DNA of 64,000 nt from JAJTFA01 sp051715425. Lineage in GTDB: Bacteria; Bacteroidota; Bacteroidia; UKL13-3. Numbering within the stretch: position 1 is the stretch's first letter; every line of letters starts with the position of its first letter. Below the pieces are notes generated by a model that made no database searches, was not told the DNA's origin, and saw only the letters and a program-made list of their open reading frames with translations. Both the position numbers and the translations under genes were made by a program. The DNA is taken from NCBI GenBank assembly GCA_051715425.1, contig JBPXJS010000002.1:186001-250000 (forward strand). Direction: 5' to 3'. Below, piece after piece: positions 17,595-27,750 of the stretch.

Positions 17595-18551
17595 ATGGGC
17601 ATTTTTAGCTTTTTCAGCAAAGAAAAAAAGGAGAAACTGGATCAGGGACTGGAGAAAACCAAAAGCAGCCTTTTTTCTAAAATAAGTAAGGCGCTTGTTG
17701 GAAAAACCACAGTTGATGATGCCTTTCTGGATGATCTGGAAGAAATTCTGGTGACCTCCGATGTGGGTATTGAAACAACATTAAAAATAATTGACAGGCT
17801 GCAAAAACGTGCAGCCGCTGATAAATATATCAACTCATCGGATTTAAACCGCCTGCTTAAAGAGGAAATAGCAAACCTGCTGGATGAGAACCACCACTCA
17901 GCCACGGGCAGTTTCGAAGACCTGCTGGGTAAAAAGCCATATGTGATTATGGTAGTTGGTGTAAACGGGGTAGGCAAAACCACCACTATTGGTAAGCTGG
18001 CCAACCAGTTTAAAAAAGCCGGTAAAAAAGTGGTTTTAGGTGCTGCTGATACATTCAGGGCTGCCGCGGTGGAGCAACTCAAAATATGGGGGCAACGCAA
18101 TGATGTAAAAGTGATAGAGCATGGCATGAATACAGATCCGGCTTCGGTTGCTTATGATGCTGTGAAAGCAGGTGTTAATGAGGGTGCAGACGTGATTATA
18201 ATTGATACAGCCGGCAGGTTGCACAATAAAGTGAACCTGATGGCAGAACTGAGCAAAATAAAACGGGTGATGAGCAAAGTAATACCCGATGTTCCTCATG
18301 AGATTTTATTGGTGCTTGATGCTTCTACAGGTCAGAATGCTTTTGAGCAGGCCAAACAATTTACTGCAGCCACCGAGGTGAATGCACTGGCCTTAACCAA
18401 ACTGGATGGCACGGCAAAAGGAGGCGTTGTTATTGGGGTTGCTGATCAGTTTAAAGTTCCTGTAAAATATATAGGTGTAGGAGAGGGTATTGATGATTTA
18501 CAGTTGTTTAATAAACATGAGTTTGTTGAATCCCTGTTTAATAATGAATAA
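17595..18551 (+). CDS. ftsY: Signal recognition particle receptor FtsY
   Basis: FtsY docks SRP-ribosome complexes at the inner membrane for cotranslational insertion. The 318-residue protein has the NG GTPase: P-loop GVNGVGKTTT, DTFRAAA, DTAGR, and TKLDGTAKGG. The acidic A domain of gamma-proteobacterial FtsY is missing, leaving a short basic N-terminus (FSFFSKEKKEK) for membrane contact, which is usual for this group. Its stop codon abuts the rimO start. Confidence 0.97.
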   Translation: MGIFSFFSKEKKEKLDQGLEKTKSSLFSKISKALVGKTTVDDAFLDDLEEILVTSDVGIETTLKIIDRLQKRAAADKYINSSDLNRLLKEEIANLLDENHHSATGSFEDLLGKKPYVIMVVGVNGVGKTTTIGKLANQFKKAGKKVVLGAADTFRAAAVEQLKIWGQRNDVKVIEHGMNTDPASVAYDAVKAGVNEGADVIIIDTAGRLHNKVNLMAELSKIKRVMSKVIPDVPHEILLVLDASTGQNAFEQAKQFTAATEVNALALTKLDGTAKGGVVIGVADQFKVPVKYIGVGEGIDDLQLFNKHEFVESLFNNE

Positions 18552-19862
18552 ATGAAAACCAAACGCAAACAGGATAAGGTAAACATCATTACGCTGGGCT
18601 GCTCAAAAAATATTGTGGACAGCGAAGTGCTATACAGCCAGCTGAAAGCAAACGAATTTGACGTAGAGCATGAATCGGCAAATGATGATGCCAATGTCAT
18701 TATTATTAATACCTGCGGATTTATTGATAATGCAAAGCAGGAGAGCATTGATACCATTCTGCGATTTGCAGAAGCCAAACAGGAGGGGAAAATAGATAAA
18801 CTGTATGTAACCGGATGTCTCTCGCAACGTTATAAACCCGATCTGGAGAAGGAAATACCTGATGTGGATGAATATTTTGGAACCTTACATTTGCCACAAT
18901 TGCTAAAAACACTGGGGGCAGATTATAAACATGAGTTGATAGGGGAAAGACTCATTACTACCCCATCTCATTATGCCTACCTCAAAATTTCTGAAGGTTG
19001 CGACAGGCCCTGTTCTTTTTGTGCCATTCCTATTATGAGGGGTAAGCACGTATCCAAATCCTTTGAACAGATAGAAGCAGAAGTGAAAGGGCTGGTAAAA
19101 AGAGGAACAAAAGAGATTTTATTAATTGCACAGGATAGCACCTACTATGGTCTTGACCTTTATGGCGACAGAAAACTAGCCGAATTATTGAGCAGGATTT
19201 CTGATATTGAAGGAGCTGAATGGATCAGGCTTCATTATGCTTACCCATCTCAATTTCCGCTTGATGCCTTAGATGTGATAAGAGAGAGAAGCAATATTTG
19301 TAAGTATATTGATATTCCGTTGCAACATGCCAGCGATCATATGCTTAAGGTAATGCGCAGAGGCATAACGGCCGGCAGAACCCAGGAAGTGGTGGATACC
19401 ATACGCGAAAAGGTTCCGGGAATAGCCATCAGAACCACCCTTATTGCGGGCCATCCGGGCGAAACTGAAAAGGATTTTGAGCAAATGATGAAATTTGTGG
19501 AACATAACCGCTTTGACAGGCTGGGTATTTTCACTTACTCCCACGAAGAAGGAACACATGCAGGTACCCTGGCAGACGATATTCCACAGGACATAAAAGA
19601 GGAGAGGGCTGCTATTATCATGGATTTGCAACAGGGAATTTCTAACGAGATAAATAAAACAAAGGTGGGCAATACCTACAAGGTTTTATTTGACAGGAAA
19701 GAAAATGGCTTTTTTGTTGGCCGCACAGAATTCGACTCACCCGAGGTGGATAATGAGGTGCTCGTGAATGCGAAAGAAAATTATGCCAGGGTAGGCGACT
19801 TTGCCACGGTAAAAATAAATGACGCAGAAGATTTCGATCTTTACGGTAGTATTGTACAGTAA
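18552..19862 (+). CDS. rimO: Ribosomal protein uS12 methylthiotransferase RimO
   Basis: This radical-SAM enzyme adds a methylthio group to the conserved aspartate of ribosomal protein uS12. The 436-residue protein has the N-terminal UPF0004 domain with three cluster cysteines (LGCSKNIVDSE, NTCGFI, TGCLSQR), the radical-SAM triad CDRPCSFC and a C-terminal TRAM domain. LGCSKNIVDSE and the length favour RimO over MiaB. It begins directly after the ftsY stop, forming a two-gene unit. Confidence 0.96.
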   Translation: MKTKRKQDKVNIITLGCSKNIVDSEVLYSQLKANEFDVEHESANDDANVIIINTCGFIDNAKQESIDTILRFAEAKQEGKIDKLYVTGCLSQRYKPDLEKEIPDVDEYFGTLHLPQLLKTLGADYKHELIGERLITTPSHYAYLKISEGCDRPCSFCAIPIMRGKHVSKSFEQIEAEVKGLVKRGTKEILLIAQDSTYYGLDLYGDRKLAELLSRISDIEGAEWIRLHYAYPSQFPLDALDVIRERSNICKYIDIPLQHASDHMLKVMRRGITAGRTQEVVDTIREKVPGIAIRTTLIAGHPGETEKDFEQMMKFVEHNRFDRLGIFTYSHEEGTHAGTLADDIPQDIKEERAAIIMDLQQGISNEINKTKVGNTYKVLFDRKENGFFVGRTEFDSPEVDNEVLVNAKENYARVGDFATVKINDAEDFDLYGSIVQ

Positions 19863-19873
19863 TAAATATTGCT

Positions 19874-21475
19874 TTGGATATAACATCTATAAGCCTGCGC
19901 AGCAGCAAACAATTCCCTGATATCGTTTGCGATTATCAGGAAAATGACCCCTTTTTAGCACCATTTTATCAATTCCGCCCCGACATCAGTTCGTATGGAG
20001 CAGCCATAGAAAAACGGGCAAACTTTTCAACTGTCACCAGGGAAATATTGGTAAATACCCTGTTAAAGCAATACCATGACGCTGGCATTTCGTTTTCCGG
20101 TTTTGAGAAGGTTAAAGAAAATATTGATTTATTAAGGAGTGAAAAAACATTTACGGTAACCACCGGGCATCAGTTGTGTTTACTCACCGGCCCGTTGTAT
20201 TTCCATTTCAAGATACTTACCACCATTAAGCTGGCGCTATCACTCAAAAAAGCTTATCCCGGTTATCATTTTGTACCCGTATTCTGGATGGCTTCAGAGG
20301 ATCATGATTTTGCTGAAATAAACCATGTAAACATTTTTAATAAACGGTTTACCTGGGAACTGGAAAGCAAAGATCAACCGGTTGGAAGGCTGGGATTGGA
20401 ATCTTTACAGCCATTATTATCGGAAATAGAAAGCCTTGCCCGCAATGAGGCTTCTGCTAAAGTGGTATCAAGGTATACGGAAGCTTATAAAAATAGTAAA
20501 AACCTAGCCGAGGCTACATTAAAACTGGCACATACGCTATTTGGTGAGGAGGGTTTGGTGGTGATAGAACCTGATAAAAAGGAATGGAAGGAGCTCTTCA
20601 AAAGCACCATAAAGGAAGATATCGTTCACCGAAAAAATGTGGAGCTATTAAAAGCAACCAATGAATTGTTGAAACAGCGATACAAACCTCAGGTGAATGG
20701 AAGAGAGATTAATTTCTTTTATCTGGCGAAGAATGGGCGCAAATTATTAAAGTGGGAAAATGGTTTGTATAAAACGGCTGATGAAACGGTAGTTTTTACA
20801 AAGGATGAGATGGAGAAGGAAATAGAAAATCATCCAGAAAAGTTTAGCCCAAATGTGGTTATGCGTCCGGTTTATCAGGAAACCATACTGCCCAATCTGT
20901 CATATATAGGTGGTCCCGGAGAACTGGCATACTGGCTTCAGTTAAAAGGCGTGTTTGAGGAAAACAAAACATTTTTTCCGGTGTTGCAACTAAGGGAAAC
21001 TTATGTGCTGCTTGGTGCGGGATTAGCCGGTAAAATAGCCAAATCAGGGCTTGAAACGGTTACCTTCCTTCAAACAGAAGAAGAAATAACGAACAGGTTT
21101 CTGGAAAGGCAGGCAGAAGATACTTCAGGCCGGTTGATAACAGACATTATCAATACATATCAGGCACTTATCGATAGTGTTGGAGCTGATGATAATATAT
21201 CCAGAACAGAACTCATCAAGCTTAAAACAGAACAGGCAAAGATATTAAGCAAGATCAGCACGCAGATAAAAAATAACAGGAAAGAGAAATCGGCCGCAGA
21301 CATTCAGAAATTAATGAAAATAAGAGAGGTTTTGCTTCCAAATGGTAGCCTTGCGGAGCGATGGGATAATATTCTTTCCTATGAATTGAATGCGGGCTCT
21401 TACCTGAAAACGCATATTTTAGGTCTGGAATGGAGTCAGGCCCTTTCCTTACAGGTAGCTGTTTTACCTCAATAA
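19874..21475 (+). CDS. bshC: Bacillithiol cysteine-adding enzyme BshC, TTG start
   Basis: BshC joins cysteine to glucosamine-malate in the last step of bacillithiol synthesis. The 533-residue protein shows family segments such as TGHQLCLLTGPLYF, FVPVFWMASEDHDFAE and SYIGGPGELAYW, and a C-terminal coiled coil rich in Lys and Glu. The start is TTG at 19874: no ATG is in frame between the rimO stop and the conserved region. It follows rimO by 11 bases. bshB1 lies 18 kb away and bshA is not in the window. Confidence 0.93.
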   Translation: MDITSISLRSSKQFPDIVCDYQENDPFLAPFYQFRPDISSYGAAIEKRANFSTVTREILVNTLLKQYHDAGISFSGFEKVKENIDLLRSEKTFTVTTGHQLCLLTGPLYFHFKILTTIKLALSLKKAYPGYHFVPVFWMASEDHDFAEINHVNIFNKRFTWELESKDQPVGRLGLESLQPLLSEIESLARNEASAKVVSRYTEAYKNSKNLAEATLKLAHTLFGEEGLVVIEPDKKEWKELFKSTIKEDIVHRKNVELLKATNELLKQRYKPQVNGREINFFYLAKNGRKLLKWENGLYKTADETVVFTKDEMEKEIENHPEKFSPNVVMRPVYQETILPNLSYIGGPGELAYWLQLKGVFEENKTFFPVLQLRETYVLLGAGLAGKIAKSGLETVTFLQTEEEITNRFLERQAEDTSGRLITDIINTYQALIDSVGADDNISRTELIKLKTEQAKILSKISTQIKNNRKEKSAADIQKLMKIREVLLPNGSLAERWDNILSYELNAGSYLKTHILGLEWSQALSLQVAVLPQ

Positions 21476-21783
21476 GTATTGGTTTTAAATTTATTTCTTC
21501 GGTTTAGGTAACTATACCTGTTTATGCTGTTTTTTTAGCACCTTATTTCTTTTTTTTACCGTCTGGCCAATCTTTTTTTTCTAAAACACCGTATTTTATT
21601 CCGACAGCAGGTTTTTAACCGTTCGATTGGGTATTTTTTATTCGAATTGTTGTGCTAAAAAGGTGATTTGTGTCATAATTAAGCCTTATATATCGTAAAA
21701 CTTGCTACTTGTTTTGTAATTGTAAAATACTCTATTACATTTGTTATGTGAAATGAGTAGAAGTATAACAAAATAAATAGGTT
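21476..21783. other. 308-base AT-rich intergenic region with promoter
   Basis: No open frame is seen. Long T-runs (around 21528-21536 and 21547-21556) without a strong hairpin follow bshC. The right half holds a good promoter: TTTG at 21713-21716, 19 bases of spacing, then a perfect TACATTTG box at 21736-21743, 40 bases before the SPOR gene. Confidence 0.6.
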
Positions 21784-22668
21784 ATGAAAACTAAAAACAT
21801 TGTTACTTTATTGGCCATTGCGGGATTTGCATTAGGGTCAATAGTTAAGGTATCCGCTCAGGATGGTAACTTTTCAAAGGGAGAACCATCACCCTGGGAA
21901 AATAGTGGCAGGCTGTTAACGGGAAATTTCGGATGGAACAATCAATTGTTTGAAGAAATAGATCCGGAGGGAGATCAACCCGGGAATGCCAACTCAAAGA
22001 AAGAAAAGGTGGCATACAAAAAAATGGATAAAGTACTTTCCACACAGGCAAGAGAGGCGCTGGCTAACGATATTGCCATTGATGCCATTGCCAATGCCAT
22101 ATTTGTGGAGCCAATTGTTGCCGATGTTTATATTGAAAAAATGAACCATCAGGCTGAGGATCACGAATACATTTTAAGAATGATGGATAGCCTTAACAAT
22201 CCTATGTACAGGCAACCTGCACTTACTGCATCCACTGATAATTCGCTTTTGGCTGTTACGGATAATAAAAATGCCGGATCATCAAATCAGTCAACTGGTG
22301 TTAAGTCATCTGGAGTCAGCTCCGGAAGCAAAAGTGCTTCACCGGCCTTATTAAACGCTTCGGCAGAATCCGCTCATTCAGGTAAGCCAAATGCGGCTTC
22401 AACAGGAGTAAGGGACGATATTCTCTCAGCCATTCCGGATATTGCCCACGCCATTGTGCTTGGATCATTTAATATTCCCGGTAATGCAAAAAAATATCAC
22501 CAAAAGCTAATAGAAGAAGGTTATCAGGCCCATATTATTTATTCAGACAAAGTAAAGAAACACCGGGTATTGATTTCTGCTGATTCTAAAAAGCTTGCAC
22601 AACATATTGCCAAAGATATCAGAGGTACAACACAGATTAAAGATGCGTGGGTATTATCTTTCCGCTGA
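21784..22668 (+). CDS. Secreted SPOR-domain protein
   Basis: A signal peptide (cleaved near KVSAQ) leads to about 190 low-complexity Ser/Ala/Asn-rich residues. The last 75 residues, from AHAIVLGSFNIPGNAKKYHQ to DAWVLSFR, have the pattern of a SPOR domain, which binds glycan strands stripped of stem peptides at division sites. The middle region contains repeats of short Ser-Gly runs and probably forms a flexible tether. A second SPOR protein is encoded 650 bases further on. The gene's 3' end overlaps the convergent methyltransferase gene by 15 bases. Confidence 0.75.
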   Translation: MKTKNIVTLLAIAGFALGSIVKVSAQDGNFSKGEPSPWENSGRLLTGNFGWNNQLFEEIDPEGDQPGNANSKKEKVAYKKMDKVLSTQAREALANDIAIDAIANAIFVEPIVADVYIEKMNHQAEDHEYILRMMDSLNNPMYRQPALTASTDNSLLAVTDNKNAGSSNQSTGVKSSGVSSGSKSASPALLNASAESAHSGKPNAASTGVRDDILSAIPDIAHAIVLGSFNIPGNAKKYHQKLIEEGYQAHIIYSDKVKKHRVLISADSKKLAQHIAKDIRGTTQIKDAWVLSFR

Positions 22669-23178
22669 GAATGAGGCGGTATAAAAATGCCATAAACAGA
22701 TACCTGTCGCTACTGCCACGTTTAATGATTTTTTTATTCCGGATTGAGGAATTTCAAGGCAATAATCAGAAAGGTCTATTAATGCCTGATTCACTCCTTC
22801 CACTTCATTTCCGGCAATAATTACATAATGCAAGCCTTGCTTAGGAACAAATTGTTGGAGTTTTTCACTTTTACCGGTTTGTTCCAGGCAGATTACCTGA
22901 TAATCAGGCTCTAATTTTAATTTCCGAACCAGTTCTGCAGGATCTTCCAAATAGCTCCAGTTTACACTTTCAGTAGCCCCTAAAGCGGTTTTTAAGATCT
23001 CCTTGTTAGGGGGCGTAGCGCTTATTCCTGTAAGGTAAATATGCGAACATGCAAAAGCATCAGCAGTTCTGAAAATGGAGCCAATGTTTTGGGCACTTCT
23101 TACGTTATCAATAATAATAGAAAATTTTGCCATGTCCATGTTTTTATACTCAGGTGAGATGGCCTGTAAGCCTTTCAT
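22654..23178 (-). CDS. TrmH/SpoU-family RNA methyltransferase
   Basis: The 174-residue protein has the SPOUT knot motifs: NVRSAQNIGSIFRTADAF (motif 1), AGNEVEGVNQ (motif 2) and IPQSGIKKSLNVAVATGI (motif 3). It transfers a methyl group from SAM to a ribose 2'-OH of tRNA or rRNA. It has no N-terminal RNA-binding domain, so it resembles the minimal TrmH/TrmL forms. The conserved part begins at AKFSIIIDNV, so a start at Met16 (23133) is possible. The exact nucleotide target is unknown. Confidence 0.88.
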   Translation of the reverse strand: MKGLQAISPEYKNMDMAKFSIIIDNVRSAQNIGSIFRTADAFACSHIYLTGISATPPNKEILKTALGATESVNWSYLEDPAELVRKLKLEPDYQVICLEQTGKSEKLQQFVPKQGLHYVIIAGNEVEGVNQALIDLSDYCLEIPQSGIKKSLNVAVATGICLWHFYTASFSAER

Positions 23179-23313
23179 TACAAGAGTTCTAAGCCATTAC
23201 CGGGCTGTAAATATAAAATAATATAAGGTTTTCCACAGTTTTGTTTTTGTACTTCTTTTAATTTCCCTAATATTGTGGAACCTAAAACAGGCCTGTTTAC
23301 CCAGAAAACTAAA

Positions 23314-24801
23314 ATGAAGAACAGACTCAGCGTTTGCAGCGCGTTGCTTTTACTTACGTTCAATCTCTACTCCCAAAACACAAGGCTGAGCCTGGAGTTA
23401 AGTGGCGGTATCCCTTATGGTTTTACAACTATTTCAAGTTCTCTTTCTACTTTCGGAGGCATAGGCTTACGTTACAATATTACCAAAGAACTCTCTGTTC
23501 AGGGATTGGTTAATATTGGTTCTTTAACCGGAAAGCAAATCCCTGCAGCCGTTTTCAGCATGCCTGATAATGTATTAAATTACCGCGCATACAACAATAA
23601 CTTTATTCAATACACCCTTAACGGGCAACTGAACTTAGAACGTGTTTTAGGCTTAAGAAGTGTTTTTAAGAGGGTAAACCCTTTTTTGATAGCCGGTGGT
23701 GGTTTTATTAAAAGCGATGTTATTGCCTATCGCAATGTAGATAACAATAAAAAGTACAATCAAAATTTTTACACAGGCTACGCTGGTCTAACTATCCGTT
23801 ATTATATGAATCCGCAAATGGATTTTGTATTTAACTCCTCTTACAACCTTACTCAAACTTATTATCTGGATGGCATTTATATGGATAATAAATATGATGC
23901 CTTTTTATTAAATTCTATTGGAATCAGCTACAAATTTGGTGCGAAGAGCCAGAAACAACATATTGAATGGAATAACGTGATTCTTAAAAACAGGTTCTAT
24001 ATTCCGGATATTGAAAAACGTAATGGTCAACCAATTGATGAAGAAGGCAATTATGTTGTTTACAGTAAAGACAGTATCAGTAAATTACTTGCGGTTAATC
24101 AGCAATTACAGGCACAGAATACTTCTCAACGTGAGGAAATAGAAAAACAACGCAAAGAAATTGATTCACTCAAAGGGGATATGGGCAAGGTTAAAGTTCA
24201 AATGGATACCTTAACTCATTCTGTTGAAGAACTGAAAAAACAAAATCAGGAAATTATTAACAGGTTAAACAACCAGCCTGCGGCAGTTCCAAATACTCCA
24301 AATGTACCTTCTCCTTCCGGCAGTGTTCCTTCAAATCCTGTTGTTACACCTCCGGCACCTTCCAAAGCAGATACCAGTACAAAGGCCACCGGAACAGGTC
24401 AGAAGAAAAAGAAAAAAATAACCACAGTTACGGTAAATGTGCCAACTGAAGATGTTGATGGTGAATCACCAAAACAAGTACCGGTACCTTCAACTGAACC
24501 TAAAACCGAAGTAACAGATCCGTCTGCTGGACTAAACAGCATTGATGGTATAGTTGCACCAATTGAAAGATATAATGTTGTTGCAGGTGCTTATGCAGGA
24601 TCTAAATATGCCATTATCTTCCGCGATAAAATGAGGGCAAAAGGATACGAAGCAGCAATATTCAGAAGTGATGTAAACTCTAAAATACTTCGCGTTTGCG
24701 TGCTTAGCACAACTGACAAAAAAGAGGCGATTAGGGTAATGAATAAGATTCGTACCGAAATTGATCCTAAAGCCTGGATCCACGTTTATAAACAAAAATA
24801 A
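23314..24801 (+). CDS. Outer-membrane barrel with coiled coil and C-terminal SPOR domain
   Basis: From ATG 23314 the 495-residue protein has a signal peptide (to LYSQ), about 190 residues of alternating aromatic/polar strands (an eight-strand-like barrel, 22-210), a coiled coil (about 250-320, repeated REEIEKQRKEIDSLK-like heptads), a Pro/Ser-rich linker, a cluster of five lysines (near 365), and a SPOR-like domain (420-495, from YNVVAGAYAG). This would link the outer membrane to peptidoglycan, as OmpA does with a different domain. A GTG 13 codons upstream is open but would spoil the signal peptide. Domain limits are my estimates. Confidence 0.78.
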   Translation: MKNRLSVCSALLLLTFNLYSQNTRLSLELSGGIPYGFTTISSSLSTFGGIGLRYNITKELSVQGLVNIGSLTGKQIPAAVFSMPDNVLNYRAYNNNFIQYTLNGQLNLERVLGLRSVFKRVNPFLIAGGGFIKSDVIAYRNVDNNKKYNQNFYTGYAGLTIRYYMNPQMDFVFNSSYNLTQTYYLDGIYMDNKYDAFLLNSIGISYKFGAKSQKQHIEWNNVILKNRFYIPDIEKRNGQPIDEEGNYVVYSKDSISKLLAVNQQLQAQNTSQREEIEKQRKEIDSLKGDMGKVKVQMDTLTHSVEELKKQNQEIINRLNNQPAAVPNTPNVPSPSGSVPSNPVVTPPAPSKADTSTKATGTGQKKKKKITTVTVNVPTEDVDGESPKQVPVPSTEPKTEVTDPSAGLNSIDGIVAPIERYNVVAGAYAGSKYAIIFRDKMRAKGYEAAIFRSDVNSKILRVCVLSTTDKKEAIRVMNKIRTEIDPKAWIHVYKQK

Positions 24802-24821
24802 TTAATCATTACTGTATAAGG

Positions 24822-24846
24822 AAACCCCGCACTTGCGGGGTTTTTT
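24822..24846 (+). terminator. Terminator after the barrel-SPOR gene
   Basis: AAACCCCGC and GCGGGGTTT pair perfectly around a 4-base loop and run into TTTTTT. Confidence 0.92.
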
Positions 24847-24898
24847 GTTTAAAAAATGTTTACTGGAATACGCATGCAACTGCTAATTTGCTCCATTG

Positions 24899-27511
24899 AT
24901 GAGCAGGAATAAAGAAGAGGTGGCTGAAACACCATTAATGAAACAATACAACCAGATTAAGGCTAAATATCCGGGTGCATTGTTATTATTCAGGGTTGGA
25001 GATTTTTATGAAACTTTTGGAGAAGATGCTGTTAAAACAGCTCAAATACTGGGTATTGTATTAACCAGGCGTGCCAATGGATCAGCATCATATATTGAGT
25101 TGGCTGGTTTTCCTCATCACTCATTAGACACGTACCTTCCTAAATTGGTAAGAGCAGGCCAGCGCGTTGCCATTTGCGATCAACTGGAAGACCCTAAACT
25201 CACAAAAAAAATTGTTAAACGTGGTGTTACGGAACTGATCACCCCCGGGGTTTCCTACAATGATAAAATACTGGATCATAAAGCCAGTAATTTTTTAGCT
25301 GCAGTTCATTTTACCAAAGAAAAAATCGGAATCGCTTTTCTGGATATTTCAACGGGTGAGTTTATGGCTGCAGAAGGAAACGAAGAGTATGCGGAAAAAC
25401 TCATACAGGGATTAAGACCTTCTGAAATTATTGTTGCCAAACCAACCTTTAAAAACTTTACTGGTGTGTTTGGCGATAAACACTATACCTACCAGTTGGA
25501 TGATTGGGCATTTCAGTACGATTATGCTTATGAAAGGCTTACCCAACATTTTAATACGGTTTCACTCAAAGGATTTGGCATCCAGGAAATGCCTGCCGGA
25601 ATTGTAGCTGCCGGTGTTTGTTTGCATTATCTCAAAGAAACCCATCATGATCAGGTGCAACATATACAATCTATTTCCCGGATAGATGAAGATAAGTATG
25701 TGTGGCTCGACCGCTTTACCATACGCAACCTGGAATTGCTTTATTCACCTCACGAGAATGGGGTACCACTGATACAGGTGATTGACAGAACATCTACCCC
25801 GATGGGAGCCAGAATGCTAAAAAAATGGCTTGTGCTTCCACTGAGGGAGCCTGCACTGATTAATGAGCGGCTGGATATTGTAGAACATGGTTACAGAGAA
25901 GAAAAACTTCGGCAACGGGTTATTGAACAATTAAAACAGGTTGGCGATCTGGAGCGGCTTATTTCCAAGGTAGCCATGAGGCGCATTAATCCAAGGGAGT
26001 TGCAGGTGCTAAACAGGTCGCTTAAATCAATTGAGCCTGTTAAAGAATTATTCCTTCAGAGCAATTATGAACCACTGGTAAAACTGGCAGGGCAGATACA
26101 CGATTGTTCATGGGTGATAAATAAAATCGATCAGGTATTAAAACCTGAGCCGCCTTTGCTAAGTAACAGAGGAGAGCTGATTAATGACGGAGTAAACGAA
26201 CAACTGGATGAACTCAGGAAAATAGCTTATTCCGGCAAGGATTATCTATTACAAATTCAGGCCACGGAACAGCAACGTACCGGAATTCCATCATTAAAGG
26301 TGGCGTTTAATAATGTGTTTGGTTATTACCTTGAGGTTACCAATACCCATAAATCAAAAGTTCCGCCCGAATGGGTTCGCAAACAAACGCTTACCAATGC
26401 GGAGCGTTATATTACCGATGAGCTAAAGCAATACGAAGAAAAAATACTTGGTGCCGAAGAGAAAATTTTTGAGATAGAAGAAAGGCTTTATCATGATCTT
26501 ATTTTATCGCTGGGCGAATATGTTGGGCCCATACAGCAGAATGCAGCCATCATGGCCAAAACGGACTGTCTGTTTGCGTTTGCATCCTTATCATCACAAC
26601 ACCATTACTGCCGGCCTGAAATAAATAACAGCCTGGAATTAATATTAAAGGATACAAGGCATCCGGTAATTGAGCAGCAGCTACCTCTTGGTGAGCCTTA
26701 TATTGCCAACGATATTTTTCTTGATAACAAATCGCAGCAGGTTATCATCCTTACCGGGCCCAATATGTCAGGTAAATCAGCTATTCTCAGGCAAACAGCA
26801 CTTAATGTGATATTGGCTCAGATTGGTTGTTTTGTAGCCTGCTCGTTTGCCAAAATAGGTGTGGTAGATAAGATATTTACAAGGGTAGGGGCTTCGGATA
26901 ATATTTCGAGCGGTGAATCTACTTTTATGGTGGAAATGACGGAAACAGCCAGCATCCTTAACAACCTAAGCCAGCGCAGTCTCATCTTGCTTGATGAAAT
27001 TGGCCGCGGAACCAGCACTTATGATGGTGTTTCCATAGCCTGGTCAATTGCAGAGTTTCTTAACCAGCACCCTTTTAAGCCCAAAACCCTTTTTGCTACC
27101 CATTATCATGAGTTAAATGAGTTGGAGACCAATGGAAAAGGAATTAAAAACTATCATGTAGAAATAAAAGAGTTCGATAACAAGATCATTTTTCTGAGGA
27201 AGCTGAAAGAGGGCGGAAGCGAGCACAGTTTCGGTATTCATGTGGCAAAAATGGCCGGTGTGCCTCAATTGGTTATTCAAAAAGCATCAGCCATTTTGCA
27301 GGAGCTTGAAAAACGCAGGGATAAACTTGGCGCTGATAAAAAACAAGCAGCCGGTTTGGCTACACCTTCTATTCAGTTATCTATGTTTCAGGTAAACGAT
27401 CCCATACTTGCAGATTTAAAAAAGGATCTCGATATGCTAGATATTAATACCCTTTCGCCTGTGGAAGCATTGATTAAGCTGAATGAATGGAAAAAAAAAC
27501 TAAGCCAGTAA
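24899..27511 (+). CDS. mutS: DNA mismatch repair protein MutS
   Basis: MutS recognises mismatches and recruits MutL. The 870-residue protein has the mismatch-reading FYETF near the N-terminus, connector, lever and clamp domains, and the ATPase with GPNMSGKSA, ILLDEIGRGTSTYDG and FATHYHEL. The C-terminal tail LSPVEALIKLNEWKKKL is the usual family ending of MutS1. ATG 24899 is preferred over the TTG one codon upstream, and a TAATTTGC box lies 8-15 bases before it. Confidence 0.97.
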   Translation: MSRNKEEVAETPLMKQYNQIKAKYPGALLLFRVGDFYETFGEDAVKTAQILGIVLTRRANGSASYIELAGFPHHSLDTYLPKLVRAGQRVAICDQLEDPKLTKKIVKRGVTELITPGVSYNDKILDHKASNFLAAVHFTKEKIGIAFLDISTGEFMAAEGNEEYAEKLIQGLRPSEIIVAKPTFKNFTGVFGDKHYTYQLDDWAFQYDYAYERLTQHFNTVSLKGFGIQEMPAGIVAAGVCLHYLKETHHDQVQHIQSISRIDEDKYVWLDRFTIRNLELLYSPHENGVPLIQVIDRTSTPMGARMLKKWLVLPLREPALINERLDIVEHGYREEKLRQRVIEQLKQVGDLERLISKVAMRRINPRELQVLNRSLKSIEPVKELFLQSNYEPLVKLAGQIHDCSWVINKIDQVLKPEPPLLSNRGELINDGVNEQLDELRKIAYSGKDYLLQIQATEQQRTGIPSLKVAFNNVFGYYLEVTNTHKSKVPPEWVRKQTLTNAERYITDELKQYEEKILGAEEKIFEIEERLYHDLILSLGEYVGPIQQNAAIMAKTDCLFAFASLSSQHHYCRPEINNSLELILKDTRHPVIEQQLPLGEPYIANDIFLDNKSQQVIILTGPNMSGKSAILRQTALNVILAQIGCFVACSFAKIGVVDKIFTRVGASDNISSGESTFMVEMTETASILNNLSQRSLILLDEIGRGTSTYDGVSIAWSIAEFLNQHPFKPKTLFATHYHELNELETNGKGIKNYHVEIKEFDNKIIFLRKLKEGGSEHSFGIHVAKMAGVPQLVIQKASAILQELEKRRDKLGADKKQAAGLATPSIQLSMFQVNDPILADLKKDLDMLDINTLSPVEALIKLNEWKKKLSQ

Positions 27512-27572
27512 TAATATTTTAGTCTCTAAATCAGACTCATTTTGATAATATGGCATAAATTTTAACAAGCAG

Positions 27573-27602
27573 TTTGCACATTATCAGAAATGCTTATATT
27601 TG
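27573..27602 (+). promoter_or_regulatory. Promoter of the tRNA-Gly/tRNA-Leu unit
   Basis: TTTG at 27573-27576 and a perfect TATATTTG at 27595-27602 are separated by 18 bases, the best -33/-7 pair in the window. The tRNA starts 11 bases after the box. Confidence 0.75.
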
Positions 27603-27612
27603 CAGGCTCAAT

Positions 27613-27685
27613 GCGAGAGTAGCTCAGTTGGTAGAGCGCAACCTTGCCAAGGTTGAGGTCGCGAGTTCGAACCTCGTCTCTCGCT
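27613..27685 (+). tRNA. tRNA-Gly(GCC)
   Basis: The cloverleaf folds fully: acceptor GCGAGAG/CTCTCGC, D stem GCTC/GAGC, anticodon stem CAACC/GGTTG with loop TTGCCAA (anticodon GCC), T arm with TTCGAAC. The discriminator is T and CCA is not encoded. Confidence 0.97.
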
Positions 27686-27750
27686 CAAATGTGGGTGTGA
27701 AGTTATAAAACGCACATCCACTTTTTTTTGAAAATGTTCTTATAACAAAT

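Noticed and set aside
23178..23363. 61-codon minus-strand frame with a hydrophobic stretch
   Set aside because: It is the complement of the barrel-SPOR gene start and its promoter, without any supporting motif.
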